Assembly (NCBI RefSeq): GCF_003574835.2
Contig: NZ_CP063196.1
Coordinates: forward strand, 4,278,001-4,342,000
Origin: Thermobifida halotolerans
GTDB lineage: Bacteria; Actinomycetota; Actinomycetes; Streptosporangiales; Streptosporangiaceae
Length of the DNA: 64,000 bases
Reading direction: 5' to 3'
Below are positions 45,247 through 52,901 of the stretch, piece after piece; the stretch's first letter is position 1; every line of letters starts with the position of its first letter. The position numbers were made by a program, and so were the translations under genes. The notes below the pieces were generated by a model. The model was not told where the DNA came from. It searched no databases and worked only from the letters and a program-made list of their open reading frames with translations.

Positions 45247-45908
45247 TCGTCATCCGATTGGCACGGCTCTCCAAGGGAAATCGGCACGCTACGAAAGCAC
45301 TTTCGGAACTGCCCTCCCCCCCCAGCAGAGAACACACTCCGACACTGGCCGTTGCGCATTCTACACGCCAGAAACAAAAAAAGAATAATAGTTTAAAACA
45401 AAACAAAAATTACTCTTAGTAACATGGATGTTACACACAGATCGGTGTCTCCACCTGGAGATACTTCGAGGGCTTTCTCGAAAAAAGACACAAATGCCCG
45501 ATTCGCCACCTATGAGAAGATTGACGCATCTCTCCGGTGTCCGCTTCCGGCCAGAAATGACCGATATACGGTCGTCAGAACAGGGACGATTTCTCCCCGC
45601 CGAATAGGCGGCCTCCACGGTGGGACCGAACGGCCGTCCACCGCCCGCTCCCCTCCGCCGCCCCGCCGGGCGGCTGCTCACCGAACTTTGATGACGGGGT
45701 CCGCGTGAGGCCGTGTGGCCGGAGTGCGGGTGGGTCGGCGCCCGGGAGCGCCTCCCCACTCCTGCGCCAGCCCACCCCCTCCGGCGGACGTGTCCTCACA
45801 ACGCGTCTCGCCCGCCCCCACGGGGCTGGGGGTGCAAGACCCTGAGGTTGCAAGACCCCCCGGGGTGGAGGTCACCCGGAAACCGATGCGGCAAAGTCAG
45901 GCGGGCCA
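45247..45908. other. AT-rich control region upstream of cluster regulator
   Basis: This 660-bp spacer contains the most AT-rich segment of the window (45365-45420, runs of A on the plus strand), unusual in this genome. No gene is supported. A TGCAAGACC direct repeat occurs twice near 45832-45858. The AT-rich tract probably carries the regulator promoter. Confidence 0.5.
45419..45434. promoter_or_regulatory. Perfect palindrome, candidate operator
   Basis: GTAACAT-GG-ATGTTAC has exact 7-bp arms, lies next to the AT-rich tract and about 175 bases upstream of the NB-ARC/LuxR regulator. It is a good candidate binding site for that regulator or another dimeric factor. Confidence 0.5.
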
Positions 45909-45967
45909 GGCGTTCCACCCCCTGAAGAAGCCCCCACCACAGAACCGGACCACCAAACCTCGGTCAG
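45909..45967 (-). repeat. Dispersed repeat, copy B
   Basis: Read leftward from 45967 it begins CTGACCGAGGT, continues through GGTCCGGTTCTGTGGTGGG and GGCTTCTT, and ends in GGAACGCC. It matches copy A at 41238-41320 and copy C at 60489-60567. Its start includes the stop codon of the flavodoxin gene. Confidence 0.7.
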
Positions 45968-46476
45968 TGGGCGACCACGGTGAGCTGCGCGGCGATGCTC
46001 TCCGCCCAGTCGTCGACCTCCGCCCAGTCGCGGAAGTCGCCGTAGCGTCCGCCCATCATCCTGTAGATGCCCCGGGCGAACAGCGGAAGGTGTTTCGGCT
46101 GGATGGCTCCGGCGAGCAGCCGGTGCTCGCGGGCTCCGACGGCCTGGCGGAGCTCGGGAGTGCCCCTGGGCTCCCCGCCCGCCTGCTCGAACCTTCCGCC
46201 GAGGACCCGCGCCAGTCCCACGCTGAACAGCCAGACGGGCCGCTGCGCGAGCGTGTCCGTCTCCCGGCGCGTGAAGTCGACGGCCTCCCTGAGCCAGGAA
46301 CTGCCGTGTACCGCGCTGCCGAGCACGAAGGCGTCGTAGCGGTCGAGGTCGGCCACGGGTTCGTCCAAGGGGCGAACGTCGACGTCGTGGCCGTGTTCGC
46401 GGAGGCGGTCGGCCACCCGCCGCGCGATCCCCTCCGTGGAGCCGTGTGCGCTCGCGTACCCGATCATCACCAGCAT
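45964..46476 (-). CDS. Flavodoxin-domain protein
   Basis: A 170-residue protein with the flavodoxin FMN loop at the N terminus (GYASAHGSTEGIARRVADRL) and the second FMN region DAFVLGSAVHGSSWL. It resembles flavodoxin-like proteins related to menaquinone-dependent protoporphyrinogen oxidase (HemG), which use FMN for electron transfer. ATG 46476 follows CAGGAGGTGCCGG. The stop lies inside a dispersed repeat. Physiological partner unknown; the surrounding stress genes suggest redox stress. Confidence 0.83.
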   Translation of the reverse strand: MLVMIGYASAHGSTEGIARRVADRLREHGHDVDVRPLDEPVADLDRYDAFVLGSAVHGSSWLREAVDFTRRETDTLAQRPVWLFSVGLARVLGGRFEQAGGEPRGTPELRQAVGAREHRLLAGAIQPKHLPLFARGIYRMMGGRYGDFRDWAEVDDWAESIAAQLTVVAH

Positions 46477-46593
46477 TCCGGCACCTCCTGACAGCCGTTG
46501 ACCGTGTGCTCCCACTACCCGGCGCAGGCCCCGGACCACCTCTCCGGAGCATCCCGCAGAAGGGGGGACAGTCCCGGGCCGCGTATCCGCCGT

Positions 46594-46869
46594 TCAGGAG
46601 GTGTCGCCTCCCCCGCCGGCACGCAGCACGTCCAGGCGGTGTCGGTACTCGTCCTCGTCGATCTCCCCGCGGGCGAACCGCTCCGGCAGGGTCTGCCCGG
46701 CCGCGCCGGACCCGCTGCTCCCCCGGTCGGTCCGTGACCGATCCCCTCTGGTGGCCGAACGGAGCAGGGCGATGATGGCCGCGATGAGCAGCAGCCAGAA
46801 CAGGATCATGGTGACCGTCATGGACACGGCGGCCCACCCGCCCATCCCGTAGCCGTAGTCCCAGTGCAT
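46594..46869 (-). CDS. SHOCT-domain small membrane protein
   Basis: A 91-residue protein with one hydrophobic helix ([20 protein letters not shown]) and a C-terminal SHOCT domain, [20 protein letters not shown]. This is a common actinobacterial architecture of unknown function, often near stress genes. ATG 46869 and the divergent DUF4389 gene share a 168-bp promoter region. Confidence 0.85.
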   Translation of the reverse strand: MHWDYGYGMGGWAAVSMTVTMILFWLLLIAAIIALLRSATRGDRSRTDRGSSGSGAAGQTLPERFARGEIDEDEYRHRLDVLRAGGGGDTS

Positions 46870-47037
46870 GCCGACCGTTCCTTTCCGGAAGGCAACGGGC
46901 CTGCTTCCGCTGTTTCCCGTACGCGGCCGGTCCAACGGGACGAAGGACCCGCGCTCCGTAGACCGACGGCACCCATCACTCGGGCGAAACGGGGCAGTCG
47001 CTTCCGTGGACGGCACGAACCCGAGGAGGTGGCTGAG

Positions 47038-47796
47038 GTGTCCGAGTCGACGGTTCCCACCCGGCGTTATCCACTCCGTGTCAGCGGCACCCTCGACCCG
47101 GGGGTGAGCCGCTGGTTGTGGCTGGTCAAATGGCTGCTGGCAATCCCGCACTACATCGTGCTGGCCTTTTTGTGGATCGCCTTCCTCGTGTTGACCGTGG
47201 TGGCGTTCTTCGCGGTCCTGTTCACCGGCCGCTACCCGCGGGGAATCTTCACCTTCAACGTCGGGGTGCTGCGGTGGAGTTGGCGGGTCCTGTTCTACGC
47301 CTACGGCGTGCTGGGCACCGACCGCTACCCGCCGTTCTCGCTGTCGGCGGACGTCGACTATCCGGCGCAGTTGGAGGTGGGCTATCCGCAGCGGCTGTCG
47401 CGGGGCCTGGTCCTGGTGAAGTGGTGGCTGCTGGCGATCCCGCACTACCTGCTGGTGGCGGCCTTCACCGCGGGCGGCGCCCGCGCCCTGGCCGGGGCCA
47501 CCGGGATGGACGGCCCCGGCCAGGGCGCCCAGGCGGCGCAGGACGGCGTGTGGGTGGTGCAGACCGCGCCCGGTCTGCTGGGCCTGCTGGTGCTGTTCGC
47601 GGCCGTCGCGCTGCTGTTCACCGGCGGCTACCCGCGCGGCATCTTCGACTTCCTGCTGGGCCTGCACCGCTGGAGGCTGCGGGTGATCGCCTACGCGGCG
47701 CTGATGACCGACGAGTACCCGCCGTTCCGCCTCGACCAGGGCGGCCCCGATCCGGCGGCGCCCGCGCGGACGGAGCAGCCGGGACAGACCGCCTGA
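47038..47796 (+). CDS. DUF4389 membrane protein
   Basis: A 252-residue membrane protein made of two similar halves, each with a hydrophobic hairpin and a GRYPRGIF or GGYPRGIF motif followed by LRW or LHRW, the internal duplication of DUF4389. The repeated WLLAIPHY block precedes each half. Function unknown. GTG 47038 follows GAGGAGG with eight-base spacing. A 70-bp gap separates it from the dehydrogenase gene. Confidence 0.85.
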   Translation: MSESTVPTRRYPLRVSGTLDPGVSRWLWLVKWLLAIPHYIVLAFLWIAFLVLTVVAFFAVLFTGRYPRGIFTFNVGVLRWSWRVLFYAYGVLGTDRYPPFSLSADVDYPAQLEVGYPQRLSRGLVLVKWWLLAIPHYLLVAAFTAGGARALAGATGMDGPGQGAQAAQDGVWVVQTAPGLLGLLVLFAAVALLFTGGYPRGIFDFLLGLHRWRLRVIAYAALMTDEYPPFRLDQGGPDPAAPARTEQPGQTA

Positions 47797-47865
47797 TCGG
47801 GGCATACGGCGCGGGAGTCGCGGGTAGCCGGGCCGCATGCCGTCAACGACGCACGAGGAGGAACG

Positions 47866-49008
47866 GTGAAAGCGGTCGTTTACAAGGAGCCGTACAACGT
47901 GGCTGTGGAGGACGTCGACGATCCGCGCATCGAGGATCCGACCGACGCGGTCATCCGGATCACCACGTCGGCGATCTGCGGCTCCGACCTGCACATGTAC
48001 GAGGGACGCACCGGTGCCACCTCCGGCATGGTGTTCGGCCACGAGAACATGGGGATCGTCGAGGAGGTCGGCCCGGGCGTCGCGAGCATACGCAAGGGCG
48101 ACCGGGTGGTGCTGCCGTTCAACGTGGCGTGCGGATTCTGCAAGAACTGCATGGCGGGCAACACCGGGTTCTGCCTGACCGTCAACCCGGGTTTCGCCGG
48201 CGGGGCGTACGGCTACGTGTCGATGGGTCCCTACCGGGGCGGCCAGTCCGAGTACCTGCGGGTGCCGTTCGCGGACTTCAACTGCCTGCAACTGCCTCCC
48301 GGCAACGAGCACGAGGACGACTTCGCGATGCTCGCCGACATCTTCCCCACCGGCTACCACGCCACGGAGCTGGCGCAGGTCAGCCCCGGGGAGACGGTGA
48401 GCGTGTTCGGTGCGGGCCCGGTGGGGCTGATGGCGGCCTACTCCGCGATGCTGCGCGGCGCCTCCCGGGTGTTCGTGGTCGACAAGGTTCCGAACAGGCT
48501 CCAACTGGCCGAGCGGATCGGCGCGACCCCGGTCGACTTCTCCAAGGCCGACCCGGCGGAGCAGATCAGGGAGCAGACCGACGGCGAGGGCACGGACAAG
48601 GGCATCGACGCGGTGGGCTACCAGGCGACCGCGCGCGAGGGCGAGGAGCAGCCCGCGCTCGTGCTCAACACCCTGATCAACTCGGTCCGCCCCACCGGGA
48701 TCCTCGGGGTGGTCGGGCTGTACGTCACCGAGGACCCGGGCGGCCCGTCGGAGAGCGCGAAGAAGGGCGAACTGCTGTTCGCGATGGGCAAGCTGTTCGA
48801 GAAAGGACAGCGGATGGGCACCGGGCAGGCCAACGTCAAGACCTACAACCGGCAACTGCGCGACATGATCATCGCCGGGCGGGCCAAGCCGAGCTTCGTG
48901 GTCTCCCAGCGGGTCCCGCTCCAGCGGGCCCCCGAGGCCTACGAGCGTTTCGACAAGCGGGAGGAGGGCTGGACCAAGGTCCTGCTCAAGCCCCGCCAGG
49001 GCGACTGA
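47866..49008 (+). CDS. Zinc-dependent formaldehyde dehydrogenase-like ADH
   Basis: A 380-residue medium-chain dehydrogenase. Catalytic zinc ligands are in ICGSDLHMYEG and FGHENMGIVEEVG, structural zinc site CGFCKNCMAGNTGFC, and the NAD motif VFGAGPVGLMA. The long insert and sequence style fit glutathione-independent formaldehyde/aldehyde dehydrogenases (FdhA type) rather than simple alcohol dehydrogenases. It likely oxidises formaldehyde or small aldehydes with NAD. GTG 47866 follows GGAGGAACG. The HbpS-like gene follows 11 bases later, probably co-transcribed. Confidence 0.88.
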   Translation: MKAVVYKEPYNVAVEDVDDPRIEDPTDAVIRITTSAICGSDLHMYEGRTGATSGMVFGHENMGIVEEVGPGVASIRKGDRVVLPFNVACGFCKNCMAGNTGFCLTVNPGFAGGAYGYVSMGPYRGGQSEYLRVPFADFNCLQLPPGNEHEDDFAMLADIFPTGYHATELAQVSPGETVSVFGAGPVGLMAAYSAMLRGASRVFVVDKVPNRLQLAERIGATPVDFSKADPAEQIREQTDGEGTDKGIDAVGYQATAREGEEQPALVLNTLINSVRPTGILGVVGLYVTEDPGGPSESAKKGELLFAMGKLFEKGQRMGTGQANVKTYNRQLRDMIIAGRAKPSFVVSQRVPLQRAPEAYERFDKREEGWTKVLLKPRQGD

Positions 49009-49019
49009 GGAGGCGCGTC

Positions 49020-49418
49020 GTGAGCGTGACACTGGCACAGGCCCGAAGCGTCATCGAGGCGGGCGAGGCCAAGGCGGCCGAGATCGGGCAGCCGATGAAC
49101 ATCGCGGTCGTGGACGCGGGCGGCAACCTCGTCGCGCACGCCCGGATGGACGGCGCGTGGATCGGCAGCATCGACATCTCGATCAACAAGGCCTACACGT
49201 CGCGGGCGTTCGACATCGCCACGAAGGATCTGGCCGAGCACTCGCAGAGCGGCGGACAGTTCTTCGGCATCCACGCCTCCAACCGCGGCCGCGTGATGAT
49301 CTTCGCGGGCGGGATTCCGCTGCGGCGGGACGGCGCGGTCGTGGGCGCGGTCGGCGTCAGCGGCGGCACCGGGGAGCAGGACCAGGCTGTGGCCGAGGCG
49401 GCGGCGGCAGTTTTCTGA
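49020..49418 (+). CDS. GlcG/HbpS family heme-binding-type protein
   Basis: A 132-residue protein matching the GlcG/HbpS fold (DUF336): LAQARSVIEAGEAKAAEIG, then NIAVVDAGGNLVAHARMDGA and GGIPLRRDGAVVGAVGVSGG. Streptomyces HbpS binds heme and signals redox state to a sensor kinase; there is no signal peptide here and no adjacent kinase, so this may be a cytoplasmic relative. GTG 49020 follows GAGGAGG. Co-transcription with the aldehyde dehydrogenase is likely. Confidence 0.87.
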   Translation: MSVTLAQARSVIEAGEAKAAEIGQPMNIAVVDAGGNLVAHARMDGAWIGSIDISINKAYTSRAFDIATKDLAEHSQSGGQFFGIHASNRGRVMIFAGGIPLRRDGAVVGAVGVSGGTGEQDQAVAEAAAAVF

Positions 49419-49422
49419 GGGA

Positions 49423-49441
49423 TGTCCACAGGCTGTGGACA
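49423..49441. promoter_or_regulatory. 19-bp palindrome with DnaA-box-like arms
   Basis: TGTCCACAG-G-CTGTGGACA is a perfect palindrome with 9-bp arms; each arm resembles the actinobacterial DnaA box core. A shorter relative lies at 15151-15165. It sits right after the HbpS-like stop and may be an operator for the next gene. Confidence 0.5.
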
Positions 49442-49506
49442 GGGGCGGGCACTCCCGGGACGGCGGCGGGGGCACCCGCCCTGTTTCGACTCCGGAAGGG
49501 GAGGAA

Positions 49507-50067
49507 ATGGACGAGCACAAGGGATCCGACATCATCAGGGACTGGCCGGAGGAGTCGCGCGAGGCCGCCCAGTTGGTCATCGACGCCCACGGCGAACCGC
49601 ACGAGGCGACCCCGTCGCTGCTCAACTGGTACGGCGTGGGACCGTGGAAGCGGGTGACGGCGTCCCGCACGTTCCACGAGCACCACTTCCCGGTCCCGCA
49701 CATCGACTCGGTGGAGTCGTCCGTGGACTACCGGGTGCCGCCCGAGAGGTGCGCGGATCTCGCCCGGTTCGACGGGAGTGTCGTCGTCGAGCGCACCGCG
49801 GGCGAGGTCTCGGCCCGCTGCCACGACGAACAGGCGAACTTCCTGGCCCTCAACCTCATGCACGACATCGTCACGGGTCTCAGGAGCGCCGAGCAGGCCC
49901 GGAACTACTACGCCAAGGCGTTCCTGGACTATCGGCGCAAGGAGCCCACACCCTACATGGACAGGCTCCAGTTCCGCCCCGACGGCAACACCGCCGATCC
50001 CGACGAGCGGGTCCTGTCCGACGAGGACCTGCAGCGGGCGGTCGAGGAGGGACGGCGGAAGGGGTGA
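49507..50067 (+). CDS. Conserved hypothetical protein, unrecognised family
   Basis: A 186-residue soluble protein starting at ATG 49507 with GGGGAGG upstream. It is rich in charged residues and His/Trp (PSLLNWYGVGPWKRVTASRT, EHHFPVPHIDS), with no signal peptide or membrane segment. I do not recognise a domain. Normal codon use and a good ribosome binding site make it a real gene. Its setting among stress genes suggests a stress-related role at most. Confidence 0.75.
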   Translation: MDEHKGSDIIRDWPEESREAAQLVIDAHGEPHEATPSLLNWYGVGPWKRVTASRTFHEHHFPVPHIDSVESSVDYRVPPERCADLARFDGSVVVERTAGEVSARCHDEQANFLALNLMHDIVTGLRSAEQARNYYAKAFLDYRRKEPTPYMDRLQFRPDGNTADPDERVLSDEDLQRAVEEGRRKG

Positions 50068-50236
50068 CGAGGGCCCCGTGGTCCCGGTGGCGGGTGTCCC
50101 TGCGCCGGGACCGGTGCCGCCGTGGCCTGTGGGGCCGGAGGGCGTTGGGCGTCCCGGGGGCCGAAGCGCCGGGCGGGGTTTCGCTCCGGGGAAGCGGGTA
50201 GCCGCAGGACACGATCAGCGATGAGGGGAGTGACCC

Positions 50237-50464
50237 ATGGCGGTCCTGAACGACACCGAGGCGCTCAGGAAGATCCTCAACACTGTGGAGTTCCCCGCGA
50301 GCAGGGACGACGTCCTCGCCCACGCCGAGAACGCGGGCGCGTCCCGGGAGATCCTCAGCGCGCTGCGCGCGATGCCGCCCGCCACCTACGCCGAGGCGGA
50401 CGAGGTCATGCGCGCGGTCCCGACGGCCACGGCGACACCGGGGCGGCGCCGTCCGGGTGGCTGA
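50237..50464 (+). CDS. DUF2795 protein
   Basis: A 75-residue protein with the DUF2795 pattern: LRKILNTVEFPASRDDVLAH then EILSALRAMPPATYAEADEV. The family is widespread in actinobacteria and has no assigned function. ATG 50237 follows GAGGGGAG. It converges on the F420:NADP-type gene. Confidence 0.85.
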   Translation: MAVLNDTEALRKILNTVEFPASRDDVLAHAENAGASREILSALRAMPPATYAEADEVMRAVPTATATPGRRRPGG

Positions 50465-50512
50465 CCCGGCGGTCCTCCCGGTGTCCGGCCCTCCGACCGG
50501 AGGCCGCGGCCG

Positions 50513-51160
50513 TCAGGACGGCGCCAGGATCTTGAGTGCGGTGTTCCAGTTGAAGTCCTCCAGCGCGGGATTGGCCTGGAGTGTCATCAGCAGGAACTGG
50601 AATCCTTCGAGTTCGCGGGCGCGGCGCAGCGGCCCCGCGTCGATGGGGCGCAGTTCCGCGGCGGTCACCAGTTCGGCCATCGCGGTCTTGGCCTCCTCGG
50701 AGTCGCCCGCGACGAAGACGTCCAGCCGCTGACCGGCGACCTCGCCCACGGCCAGGGTGGCGGCGAAGGTGGTGTTGAACGCCTTGACCACGGTGGCCCC
50801 CTCCGCGGCGAGACCGGCGATCGTCTCGGCGGCGGAGGTGTCCGGGGGAACGGCCAGGGAGTCGAAGGTCGAGAAGTCGACGGGGTTGCTGATGTCCACG
50901 ACGATCTTGCCGGACAGGGCCCTGCCGTAGGAGGCGACGAGGTCCTTGGCTGCGTCGAAGGGCACCGCGAGCACGACGATGTCCCCCTCGGGTTCCTGGC
51001 CGACGGGTCCGGCGAGGATGTCCCCGCCGAGCCGGGCGGCGAGTTCGCGTGCCCTCTCCGCCTCACGGTCGAGGAGTTGGAGCCTTCGTGCCGCGGCGAG
51101 GACGCGGGTGCCGATGGCCGCGCCCATGTTGCCGGTGCCGATGATCGTGACGTCGGTCAT
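50513..51160 (-). CDS. NADPH-dependent F420 reductase-like protein
   Basis: A 215-residue single Rossmann-domain protein with TIIGTGNMGAAIGTRVL at the N terminus, VVLAVPFDAAKDL and VVDISNPVDF, and a C-terminal FQFLLMTLQ helix. This is the coenzyme F420:NADP oxidoreductase fold, which interconverts F420H2 and NADPH. Use of F420 fits the LLM-type flavoprotein gene close by, but the pair is separated by three other genes. ATG 51160 follows GGGAGG. Confidence 0.85.
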   Translation of the reverse strand: MTDVTIIGTGNMGAAIGTRVLAAARRLQLLDREAERARELAARLGGDILAGPVGQEPEGDIVVLAVPFDAAKDLVASYGRALSGKIVVDISNPVDFSTFDSLAVPPDTSAAETIAGLAAEGATVVKAFNTTFAATLAVGEVAGQRLDVFVAGDSEEAKTAMAELVTAAELRPIDAGPLRRARELEGFQFLLMTLQANPALEDFNWNTALKILAPS

Positions 51161-51333
51161 GGGAGCCTCCCTCGCGGGATGGGTGGCGGGGCGGCGGTCC
51201 TCTCGTGTCCCCGTCCGTTCCGGAGGGTCGCCCAACGATCGGGGCGGACACGGACCGCCTGGTCAGGGCACGGCTACCCGGTCCGGCCGAAGGCAACCGC
51301 CCCGCCCGGCCGAGCGCGGCCGGTGTGCGGCGG

Positions 51334-51825
51334 CTACTCCCGGTCCGGCAGGTCGGCGAGGTCCTCCTCGCCGCGCGCCAGGTGGGCGAGCACGGTCTCG
51401 CTGATCTCGGCGAGCGTGTCGAGCTGCCGGGGGGTGAGCAGGTCGAGGAACTCGGCGCGCAGCCGCGCGGTGTACTCGGGAGTGGCCCTCTCGACGGCGC
51501 AGCGGCCCTTGTCCAGCAGGCAGACCACGGCGCTGCGGGCGTCGGCGGGGTTGGGCTCGCGGCAGAGCAGTCCCCGTTGCGCCATGCGGCGGATCTGGTG
51601 GGACAGGCGGCTCTTCTCCCAGCCCAACGCGCAGCGCAGGTCCAGGGCGCGCAGTCTTCCCCCCGGACTCGCCTGGAGGGCGAACAGCACCTCGTAGTCG
51701 GCCCAGGACAGCCCGGCGTCCTGGTGGAGTCCCTGGTGCAGACGTGCCAGCAGCGCGGAGCTCATGCGCTGGTAGCCGGTCCAGGCACGGAGTTCACGCG
51801 CGTCGAGGGGGGAGCCGTCGCCCAT
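51334..51825 (-). CDS. MarR family transcriptional regulator
   Basis: A 163-residue winged-helix repressor: ADYEVLFALQASPGGRLRAL, LDLRCALGWEKSRLSHQIRR (recognition region) and GLLCREPNPADARSAVVCLL (wing, DxR). MarR proteins respond to phenolics and oxidants. It precedes the F420 reductase-like gene on the same strand, 173 bases apart, and may control it or its own gene. Confidence 0.9.
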   Translation of the reverse strand: MGDGSPLDARELRAWTGYQRMSSALLARLHQGLHQDAGLSWADYEVLFALQASPGGRLRALDLRCALGWEKSRLSHQIRRMAQRGLLCREPNPADARSAVVCLLDKGRCAVERATPEYTARLRAEFLDLLTPRQLDTLAEISETVLAHLARGEEDLADLPDRE

Positions 51826-51852
51826 GTCCCCAGGATAGTTGAGGTTGACAGG

Positions 51853-52242
51853 TCATCCAGTTGTGGACGGTTGCCCGCCCTGTCCGAGGAGCCAGTAGGT
51901 GACGGTCATGCCGACGAACGCCGCGCCCAGACCGGCGGCGAGGTTCGCGCCGGCATTGAGCAGGGCGTGCCACCGGGCGCCGCCGCGCAGCAGTCGCAGC
52001 GTCTCGTATCCGAAGGTGGAGTAGGTGGTCAGCGCGCCGCACAGGCCGGTGCCGAGCAGCGCCACGGCCGCCGCGGGCAGCGGCAGGGCGGTCAGTACGC
52101 CGATGAGCAGGCAGCCGAGGGTGTTGACGCACCACGTCCCCCAGGGGAGCGCCGAGCCGTGGCGGGCCTGGACCACGCGGTCGAGCAGGTAGCGCAGCGG
52201 CGCACCGACGGCCGCTCCCACGGCGACCAGCAGCGCCGTCAC
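51853..52242 (-). CDS. crcB: Fluoride channel CrcB/Fluc subunit 1
   Basis: A 129-residue four-helix membrane protein. GAPLRYLLDR, GTWCVNTLGCLLIGVL and GALTTYSTFGYETLRLL are the conserved Fluc blocks, including the N in the pore helix and the phenylalanine-bearing STFG segment. Fluc proteins are dual-topology dimers that expel fluoride. GTG 52242 overlaps the stop of the second copy. Two adjacent copies, as in many actinobacteria, probably form a heterodimer with fixed topology. Confidence 0.9.
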   Translation of the reverse strand: MTALLVAVGAAVGAPLRYLLDRVVQARHGSALPWGTWCVNTLGCLLIGVLTALPLPAAAVALLGTGLCGALTTYSTFGYETLRLLRGGARWHALLNAGANLAAGLGAAFVGMTVTYWLLGQGGQPSTTG

Positions 52243-52718
52243 GACGTGCCCCCTCGTGCGGCGACCCGGTCGAGCAGCGCGGCGGTGGCGGTGCTCGCCG
52301 CCCACACCGCGACCAGCGCGCCCGCCAGGTTGGCGGCCAGGGAGAGCAGTGCGACCCGCGGGTGTCCGGCGGTGAGGGCGGCCGTGGCGTCGGTGACGGA
52401 GGCGGAGAAGGTGGTGTAGCCGCCCAGCACGCCCACGCCCAGGAAGGGGCGGAGCAGCGGGTGGGTTCCCGGCCGACGCGTGATCACCTCCATGAGGACG
52501 CCGATCAGCGCGCAACCGGTCACGTTGACCAGGAACGTCGCCCAGTCCACGGTTGCGGGGGCCTGCGGCAGCGCGACGAGGACGGCGTGGCGCGCCAGCG
52601 CGCCCAGCATGCCGCCCGCGGCCACGGCGGCCACCGCCGGCCAGAGTCTCCCCCCGGTTCCGGAGGACGGGACGGGAACACCGGAGTCGGCCGCCTCCGT
52701 TCCTCCCCGGTCTGCCAC
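52239..52718 (-). CDS. crcB: Fluoride channel CrcB/Fluc subunit 2
   Basis: A 159-residue Fluc homologue with an N-terminal Ser/Gly-rich extension before the first helix. Blocks: LGALARHAVLVAL, FLVNVTGCALIGVLMEV and LGGYTTFSASVTDATAAL, where TTFS replaces the usual STFG-type motif. GTG 52718 is chosen; the next gene overlaps it by four bases. No fluoride riboswitch was recognised in the 180 bases upstream. Confidence 0.88.
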   Translation of the reverse strand: MADRGGTEAADSGVPVPSSGTGGRLWPAVAAVAAGGMLGALARHAVLVALPQAPATVDWATFLVNVTGCALIGVLMEVITRRPGTHPLLRPFLGVGVLGGYTTFSASVTDATAALTAGHPRVALLSLAANLAGALVAVWAASTATAALLDRVAARGGTS

Positions 52719-52754
52719 GTCGGCTTCCTCACTCCTGCGGGTTTCGGGTACCGA

Positions 52755-52769
52755 CAGGTACGGTACCTG
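52755..52769. promoter_or_regulatory. 15-bp palindrome between divergent genes
   Basis: CAGGTAC-G-GTACCTG is a perfect palindrome 37 bases upstream of the crcB operon and 133 bases upstream of the LLM-hemerythrin gene. A GTTGA-TCCG-TCAAC palindrome lies nearby around 52832. Either may be a regulator site. Confidence 0.45.
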
Positions 52770-52901
52770 CCCTGTGACCGCGGCGACTTCGCACATAAGT
52801 TGATGCGTCATCCAAATCGGATAAGGTTGATCCGTCAACAGATCCGACGTCCGAGAGCGGCGGGACCGCTTCCGGGCCGACCTCATCGGGGGCGACCACC
52901 C

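Noticed and set aside
52719-52901. Fluoride riboswitch upstream of the crcB pair
   Set aside because: I could not find the conserved fluoride-aptamer segments; only palindromes are visible.
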